The translations under genes were made by a program, and so were the position numbers. This document shows positions 57,306 through 64,000 of a stretch of DNA of 64,000 nucleotides, piece after piece. The notes beneath the pieces were generated by a model. That model was not told where the DNA came from. It saw only the letters and a list, made by a program, of their open reading frames with translations, and ran no database searches. Each line of letters opens with the position of its first letter. The stretch's first letter is position 1. Source of the DNA: Nemophila menziesii (lineage: Eukaryota > Streptophyta > Magnoliopsida > Boraginales > Hydrophyllaceae); contig JARWIR010000002.1 of assembly GCA_029959085.1 (NCBI GenBank), positions 44,512,233-44,576,232 on the forward strand. The letters are read 5' to 3'.

Positions 57306-58140
57306 TAAATATCACATGCAATTTTTCTATGTATATTGTAGTATATTTTATTGGTTTTAGAATATAAAACTAGTTTAAATTTGATATTATATATCAGAAC
57401 TAAAAACTGAAAACTAAAAATTAAACCTAACAATTTATTTTATTTTTATTGGACTTAATCCTAAACACTAAATTATGTTTTCGACTAAAAAAAGTAAAAC
57501 AATAAATATATACTACATAATATTTTAAACAACATAGATATTTGGAGTGAATCATTTCAAATTTGTACTAATTAATCTATATTTATATTTTAAAAAATAA
57601 TTCACTTTTAACACTACTATATAGTGAATTAATTTTAATTAATATATATATATATATGTGTGTGGGGGTATGTATGTTTTTTATGTTGGTGTTGGCTTGT
57701 ATGAACGGTTTTGTTAGGATTAGAAAGAGTTTTTTCTAAAATTAAGATTATTTATAAGCCCAAAACATATGGTCACACACCATATAGACATACTTTTAGC
57801 TAACCATTTGCTCACTCCTACATTTTATAACCGGGCTAGTAAAATATTGTGTTTTCAAATTGAAATTAACATATATCGGGAAAGATAACCCAATAAAATG
57901 GTGATATGGGCCCATGTTCCAAACCTATCCTAATAAGAACCTAACCCTAATAAAAAATTATAATTCAAAATGCCGCATGTGATATGAACTCAAATTTTTC
58001 CAAAACATAGATTCTTCATGAATAAGGCAAAAAAAATTTACAAATTGCTGGTTGCAGCAAAAAGGTAAATTAATTTTTTAGTTCACATTAGAATTGATTA
58101 GTATGTTTTTTATTTTTTTAATTCTAATTTAATTTTCAAA

Positions 58141-59084
58141 GATTTAAAAATTATCAATCCCGTGGGTAAAAATTGATTTTTTGTTTGGACAAAATTATAA
58201 ATCTGATTATTTGTAAAAAATTATAAATAAAATAAGTTTTAACTTGTTTTGTTATGAATATTCTATAAATTTGTAAATGTTGTTGTATTTTATAACAAAT
58301 TTTTAAAAAGAATGAAAGTTTAATTAATTAATTTTTTAATTATTATTAATTATAATTATAATAAAAGTATATAATCAATTTATTTATCAAATTTTATTTA
58401 CAGGAAAAGATGGTTGACCATGTTATTTCAATAAAAAGAAATGGTAATTGTTTGGGTAAGTTTCTCTTTTTTAAAAATAGTATGGTTCATGCTAATTAAA
58501 TATTGTCTAGACTAACCACTATGTATATTGAATTTTTTATGCAACTAAATAAATTTTAACTTTATGCATTACTATAGTTTCTAAGTATTTCTTCAGATGT
58601 GTTCTATATAGCATCTTGTGTAGGTATTTTCTATAAGAAATCATGTGAACATTTTTATTGTCCATACAAATATATGCATGTTTGTAGTTAATTGAATTAT
58701 TTAGACATCAATTAATAAAGAGTTTCTAGAGTTCCCTATACTTCATTATGAATGTGAATGGTATACATTTTGTTCTTTGTAACTATAGTATTTTGTTTCT
58801 AAGTGTTGATAAATTTAAACATTATTAATTTTGAAATAAATTATAAAATATCTCCTTGCTAAGTACCTTATTTTTAGTGAGAAATTAATTCATGCAGGGG
58901 AAATTTAAATACTCTTTTGACTTATACAAAAATCAAATTTTTTTACTGGGGTGGGGACATTTTAAAGTGGAAGAGGGTATGGATTACCATGAGTTCTCAA
59001 AAGGTGAGACTATTTTAAAGTGGAGAGTTAATAGTTTACGATGAGTTGTCAAAATGTTAATTTGACTCCACAATTCTCTTACTT
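58141..59084. other. Spacer between D1 and D2
   Basis: A+T-rich. Holds one small exon-like piece (58402-58456). The stretch 58960-59050 has a GTGGAGAGTTAATAGTTTACGA-type doubled phrase. No other feature. Confidence 0.5.
58402..58456 (+). other. Small exon-like piece with splice borders
   Basis: Acceptor TTTATTTACAG, then GAAAAG and ATGGTTGACC, reading MVDHVISIKRNGNCLG, and then GTAAGT, a near-consensus donor. It precedes the D2 exon remnants by 0.9 kb in the same orientation, so it could be the first coding exon of that unrecognised gene. Short, so the frame might be coincidental. Confidence 0.35.
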
Positions 59085-59344
59085 TTATTCCAAATATTTC
59101 CAATATTTTCACTTGACCATTTCAAAATCTTTACTAATACTTGTACGTTTCCTCCAAGCATTTGGCTTCCACCATCCCCAGCAAAATTTGTTGCTCCTCC
59201 CTTGACCGTGTTAATCCATTAATTAGAGTCCTTGTATGAATTTGAAAATAAGGGGACGAATAATTAGTTCTCATATCCTCACATGCATATTATTATGCAA
59301 TTTTTATATTAGTTAGTATTAAGATACAAATATTGTTTATTTTA

Positions 59345-59660
59345 GGAAACATTTTTATGTGCATGAGATACATTTGAACATGAAAGAAAAGATAAATGGT
59401 TTTGATAACAGAGCTCCGATTATCGTTGATCTCATTGAAAGTTATGATTATTTTCCTATTACGACACGTGCTTTAAAAAGTTAAGAAGTTGAGACGGTTA
59501 AAGATGTCGATAATCAGTGTTAACGTTTAGTAAATAAGAAAAGGAAAAGAAACTGAAATGAAGGTGAAGGAGATGATCAAGCCTCTTTATGTAGGGTTCA
59601 GGAGAAAAGGTGGATGTAGATATGCATTGTGAATTGGATATAGATCCTCAAAAGTATTTT
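59345..59660 (+). pseudogene. Unrecognised acidic/basic exon remnant (D2)
   Basis: The plus strand reads RKHFYVHEIHLNMKEKINGF, DNRAPIIVDLIESYDYFPIT and TRALKS, then a TAA where D1 has a sense codon. The NKKRKRN run and EGEGDDQASLCR follow. It keeps the frame where D1 lost it and vice versa, so the duplicate pair reconstructs an ancestral coding exon. Family unknown. Confidence 0.4.
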
Positions 59661-59782
59661 CTCAGGAATCCATAGAATGTAGCGAGGACGATTCACTGAG
59701 GTATATATAAAAAGAAAAGATACTTTTTTTTTGTTTTATTTTCTTTAGTATGTGTTTTAAAAAACTTGATGTAATATTTCAG

Positions 59783-59946
59783 GAGAGTACTTAATTGACA
59801 GAGATCCAAAGAATAGGCTAAGCAGGTCCGTTGCAGCCGTCAATAACGAAAAGCTTAAAGCCTATGAAGAATTTTACATGAGACATTATATACATCTCTT
59901 TGGAATATATGAGAACAAGTCTTATCCCTACTTCCCTTTTAAGTGA
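59783..59946 (+). pseudogene. Terminal exon remnant (D2), 53 open codons
   Basis: Splice acceptor TAATATTTCAG, then EYLIDRDPKNRLSRS, VAAVNNEKLKAYEEFYMRH and HLFGIYENKSYPYFPFK to a TGA at 59944-59946. The frame is open throughout and looks like genuine protein. The D1 counterpart at 54467 is frame-shifted. The family is not recognised. Because the upstream exon has a stop, the gene as a whole is probably dead. Confidence 0.45.
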
Positions 59947-60365
59947 AAACCTGCACTTTTTTATTTTACTGTCGTAGTTTGATTTTCTAGTATTTTGATT
60001 TTCTGGATTCTTATTTTAATCCCATGTTTACTTTGAATATACTTGAAATGTTGATCTACATTATTATATTACATTTAGTAATATTTTGTAAGTACTTTGA
60101 TTATTGGTTTCTATGTTATCTTCTATTTTTAAATTATAGTAATTAAAATAGAACTTGTTAGATTTCTAACAGGTAGTCTAGTGGTATATATATTTCTATA
60201 CACATATAATATCGTGTTATACTAATTAACTATATGTAAAATGTACATTTTCTTCACTTTTTCATCCAGAAAAAATAGTATATAGTAAATAATTGCCAGT
60301 GCGCCTTGGAGATCATTAACTGTTTGTCTTATTTAATATGGATTAAGGATAAGGGTCGGATTACG

Positions 60366-60800
60366 CTATGTGCTCAACTATCCTACTTACTAAAAATTTC
60401 AGTAATATGATCAAACTAATGATAAACATTGTGCAAGAGATTTCAAATAATAGTCGTGAACAAAATTTAATCAAATAGGATACACTTGAATTTGTAAGCT
60501 TTGTGTATACACACCTTTTAAAGATACAAGTCAGATAATATTAGAAGTTTTAATTTTCCATAGTATTAGTAGAAATTGTTGTTGTGTGTTTTACTTAGCT
60601 ACGAGTATAAAAAAAAGTGTAGTCCATGGAGGTTGTTTGGATTTTTTTTTTTTTGGAATTAAAAGATCAAATCCAACTACAAAAACTGGAATTCAAAATT
60701 CAGTTTCGATTTTAAACATGGGAAAATGTACCCAAATTCTAGAATTTGTGACTTTTTCTACTTTTTCATTTTCAAATTTATTTTTCTTTGAAACATTTTT
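60366..60800. repeat. Dispersed repeat E, copy 3 (in D2)
   Basis: Same block as 52766 and 55025. Its 3' part is interrupted at 60816 by the Mutator-type MITE, whose empty site is seen in copy 2. Confidence 0.75.
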
Positions 60801-60815
60801 CGTAAATTTTATAAT

Positions 60816-61118
60816 GGGAAAATGACCCAAAAAATCAAAATAATATTATTTTCAGCCCAATAACATCAATGACAAAATTTCTTCCCAATAACATCATTAA
60901 CTAAATTTTGTCTTTGATGGGAATCGTCCTTGACGGGAATCGTCCTTGACGGGAATCGTCCTTGATGGGAATCGTCCTTGACGGGAATCGTCCTTGATGG
61001 GAATCGTCTTGACGGGAATCGTCCTTGACGGGTAAACATGTAATCTTATATTAGTAAGTTAATGGATGATTCTTTGGGGCAAGTATAATATTATTTTGAT
61101 TTTTTGGGTCATTGACCC
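60816..61118. mobile_element. 303-bp Mutator-type MITE with 9-bp target duplication
   Basis: The left end GGGAAAATGACCCAAAAAAT and the right end, read in reverse, GGGTCAATGACCCAAAAAAT continue as inverted repeats for over 30 bp. TTTTATAAT lies directly before (60807-60815) and directly after (61119-61127), a 9-bp duplication as made by Mutator-like transposases. The D1 copy has no insert at the same site (near 55480), showing insertion after the D duplication. No coding capacity. Confidence 0.9.
60919..61029. repeat. 16-bp minisatellite, seven units, inside the MITE
   Basis: Units of GGGAATCGTCCTTGAC with alternating last base C or T; the sixth unit lacks one base. Only this small array is G+C-rich in an A+T-rich setting. 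Confidence 0.95.
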
Positions 61119-61838
61119 TTTTATAATATTATATTTTTTTGGAAAATTATAGAAATTATATAAATATAACTATATAACTACAGATCAAATCGTAGGACAA
61201 AAAAAGAAATACTAATTCAATTTTTTATCAAAAAAAAATTGGCATTCAAGTAGTTTTTCAAATTTTATAAGAAAAAAAAATGTTCAAGTAAAAAAATTCT
61301 AACAAGTAAAAAAACACAATTACATATTAAAATAAAAAAACTTATATGAATCTTCTTTAAATAAAAAAGAGGTATATTAAGTATATTTTTTTTTTGTATT
61401 TAGTATATTAAGTATTAAAATGGGTAAGTATATGTATGTATATATAAATATATATAAGTATATATAAGTATATATAAATATTTAATTTATTAATCCTTAA
61501 ATTATTAGGAAAAATAATTGGCATGAAAAAATCAAAAATATATTTCAGATTGGTAATTAGAAATTATAATTTTACAAAATATGATTCCAATTTCATTTCA
61601 AAAAAATTCGAAACATAACAGAATCGAAATTTTTTAAATCTGAAGGTAAATAAGAATTTACAAATACATAATTTTCAGATCTGAATCAACCAAAAATCAT
61701 AATTTTCCCTTCCAAATTCCATCCTAGTTGGAGGGGTGTGGGAGGAGGTAGTTTACAACTTCAATGTCTTTAATCTTTAGTGAGATATACTATATTTAGT
61801 CGTGGTCATCGCAGCTCTCCGTGACTTGTGAAGTATGA

Positions 61839-62475
61839 TGTTGGGGTTTGATTTTTGGTGATGGGCTTTTCAGCCTAACTTGTAATATCATTTTGAGCTT
61901 GACCTTTTGGACTTGTCTCATATTAGACTTGGTCCAATATGATATTGTTTCGTTTGGTTAATACATGCGAATTCTCACCTATTGATTGTGATCACGATGA
62001 ACGACTAAGATTAATACCCTACTACTGTTTCATATAAAAGGGTTTATTCTTTAAATATCATCGCATTCTTTCATCTTCTCTTTTGTTAGTTCTCTCTAAA
62101 CTTATTGCGACGAAACAAGGATTACGATAACTGAATTTTTTCGATCTGTGTAATAGTTAGTTTATTTCTTTTAGATTAAGAATATTCTTGATTCTTATAG
62201 CATATAGTCATCGTAGTTTGACTACGGTTGTAATAATAACGATTAGCTTGAGATTTTGGGTTGATTCTTTCTTGATACTTTGAGGTACGATTTTAATCTA
62301 TAAATCGAGTCATTCGATAATGGAGGTCATACTCTCACCATAGTTTAACGTGAACGTAGAGTTTTGTAGAACCATGATAAATTGTATTTGTTTTCTTTAC
62401 TTTCTACACTTATCATTTGTTCTTTTATTTTTGAAAACTCTATTAAACAAATCAAATCCAATACCTTTTACAACA
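61839..62475 (+). mobile_element. Ty1/copia-type 5' LTR (D2), truncated element
   Basis: Starts TGTTGGGGTTTGATTTTTGG, ends ACCTTTTACAACA. TATAAAAG at 62033-62040. Counterpart of 56189-56835. Only the 5' LTR, primer site and part of gag remain. Confidence 0.75.
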
Positions 62476-62490
62476 GGTGATATCAGAGCA
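62476..62490 (+). promoter_or_regulatory. Primer-binding site (initiator-Met tRNA type)
   Basis: GGTGATATCAGAGCA follows the LTR at once; the copia consensus is TGGTATCAGAGC. One inserted-base difference. D1 has a more damaged version at 56836. Confidence 0.7.
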
Positions 62491-62989
62491 TAAATAATTG
62501 TGTACATATCTAAAGTGGTTTGACTCTTGTTAGGGGTTTAATAATTAAAATCGGTATTAGATTTTCTATCCTTTATATTTTTGGATTTGATTAGCTTTCT
62601 GGTAGTTCTAGAGATTACGAAATTTCTAAGGTTTTCATAGTTTTTGGATTCTTAGAGGCTTTGTGTTTCCAAAATCTTGTGTGAGCTTTTTCAAACTTGT
62701 GATTTAAAAGTATTTGTACTTTGAAGTTCTTATTGTCTGTTAGTATACTTCATATATTTCTATATTCCTGATTGTACTAACCTCTTGGCTACAACTTGAC
62801 TAAAGTTATCAGTCTATGGTGAAAAAATTAATTTTGATGAATGACAGAAAAAATGAAGGCGTCGATATCATATTATAAGGTGGGAAATGCCTTATTTGAG
62901 GTACCAAAAACTGGACTAAAGATTTGACAGTTAAGAGTTTATTAAGGAGGAAGCATACATTATATTTTTTCTTCATCTGTCTGACTAAG

Positions 62990-63175
62990 TTATAAGAAAG
63001 ATAGATGGTGCTAATACCACTATTGAGCTATGGGATAAACTTGACTCACTTTAATCTACTAAGTCTCTACCAAACTCAGCTTTCTTGAAAAAGTCTTTAT
63101 TCAATAAAAAACGGATACTAGTAGATCTTTAGATGATTATCTTAATAAATTTCTTATGATGACTTTGATACTAAA
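62990..63175 (+). pseudogene. Copia gag fragment (D2)
   Basis: Reads TTIELWDKLDSL, a stop, STKSLPNSAFLKKSLFN, a frame change, then KTDTSRSLDDYLNKFLMMTL. Same breaks as D1 plus its own changes, so the gag was already damaged before duplication. Confidence 0.65.
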
Positions 63176-64000
63176 TATCACATGCAATTTTTCTGTGTAT
63201 ATTGTAGTATATTTTATTGGTTTTAGAATATAAAACTAGTTTAAATTTGATATTATATATCAGAACTAAAAACTAAAAACTAAAAATTAAACCTAACAAT
63301 TTATTTTATTTTTATTGGACATAATCCTAAACACTAAATTATGTTTTCGACTAGAAAAAGTAAAACTAAACAATAAATATATACTACATAATATTTTAAA
63401 CAACATATATATTTGGAGTGAATCATTTTAAATTTGTACTAATTAATCTATATTTATATTTTTAAAAATAATTCACTTTTAACACTTCTATATAGTGAAT
63501 TAATTTTAATTAATATATATATGTGTGTGCGGTATGTATGTTTTTTATGTTGGTCTTGGCTTGTATGAACGATTTTGTTAGGATTAGAAAGAGTTTTTTC
63601 TAAACTTAAGATTATTTATAAGCCCAAAACATATGGTCACACACCATATATACATATTCTTAGCTACCCATTTGCTCACTCCTACATTTTATAACCGGGC
63701 TAGTAAAATATTGTGTTTTCAAATTGAAATTAACATATATCGGGAAAGATAACCCAATGAAATGGTGATATGGGCCCATGTTCCAAACCTATCATAATAA
63801 GAACCTATCCCTAATAAAAAATTATAATTCAAAATGCCGTGATATGAACTCAAATTTTTCCAAAACATAGATTCTTCATGAATAAGGCAAAAAAAATTTA
63901 CAAATTGGTGGTTGCAGCAAAAAGGTAGATTAATTTTCTAGTTCACATTAGAATTGATTAGTATGTTTTTTATTTTTTTTATTCTAATTTAATTTTCAAA

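Larger units (their letters stand above)
53315..58140. repeat. Tandem duplicated unit D1
   Basis: Collinear with 59085-64000 at high identity (about 93-95 percent by eye). Contents: CCATCCCCAGCAAAATTC block (53415/59175), unrecognised exons, repeat E copy, A+T tract, Ty1/copia-type LTR and gag remnant, then TATGTTGGTGTTGGCTTG (57680/63547). Offset about 5.76-5.87 kb, growing because D2 carries a MITE. Differences: D1 has a 415-bp insert (53571-53985), D2 has the 303-bp MITE and about 190 bp more of the copia leader. Confidence 0.92.
59085..64000. repeat. Tandem duplicated unit D2 (runs off the window)
   Basis: Partner of D1; see there. The homology is still in register at the last base of the window, equivalent to about 58140. 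Confidence 0.92.

Noticed and set aside
60919..61029. Short regularly repeated G+C-rich units, reminiscent of a CRISPR array
   Set aside because: Units are contiguous 16-bp repeats without spacers, inside a MITE in plant DNA. It is a minisatellite.

Overview
This window is plant nuclear DNA, most likely from a dicot. It is very A+T rich, has no bacterial-style gene packing, no rRNA and no CRISPR array. It carries plant LTR retrotransposons with tRNA-Asp-type primer sites, Stowaway-like MITEs, a tRNA-Leu relic and exon-sized shreds of plant gene families (ZF-HD zinc finger, GTE/BET bromodomain type). I see no intact protein-coding gene. All recognisable coding pieces contain stops, frameshifts or truncations, and most long open frames are chance ORFs in A+T-rich DNA. 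Identifications rest on reading motifs by eye; no database search was run.

Layout. 0-19.3 kb: two diverged copies of a roughly 5-6 kb unit (A, 1.45-7.4 kb; B, 14.5-19.3 kb) and the tail of a third at the left edge. Each copy carries an RNase H-like fragment next to a Stowaway-like MITE. Copy A also holds a broken ZF-HD domain on the minus strand. Copy B carries a near-perfect inverted repeat (about 360-bp arms, 152-bp loop) and a G+C-richer tract that may be organellar. Between them lie a foldback element, unrecognised exon-like pieces and an LTR remnant. 19.3-26.1 kb: a 5'-truncated Ty3/gypsy element (reverse transcriptase, RNase H, integrase, 3' LTR) on the plus strand meets a minus-strand relative (5' LTR, primer site, gag leader), so that two LTRs form a large inverted repeat. 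26.8-30.7 kb: a short-LTR element with matching 5-bp target duplications and a tRNA-Leu(CAA) relic inside.

30.7-37.1 kb: mostly featureless A+T-rich DNA with a possible small MITE, a triplicated 3'-exon-like repeat and a second, clearer ZF-HD fragment. 37.3-44.2 kb: a minus-strand non-autonomous LTR element (LARD-like) with PBS, PPT and TATA box, a short gag-like frame and no pol. 44.3-51 kb: a GTE-type exon remnant with intact splice borders, then two tandem copies of a 2.8-2.9 kb unit. 52.8-64 kb: two tandem copies of a roughly 5.8 kb unit. Each has unrecognised exon remnants, a Ty1/copia-type LTR and a broken gag; the second contains a 303-bp Mutator-type MITE with an internal minisatellite, absent from the first.

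The genes do not work together as a pathway. The window is a gene-poor, duplication-rich region built by nested retroelement insertion, capture or duplication of gene pieces, and decay.
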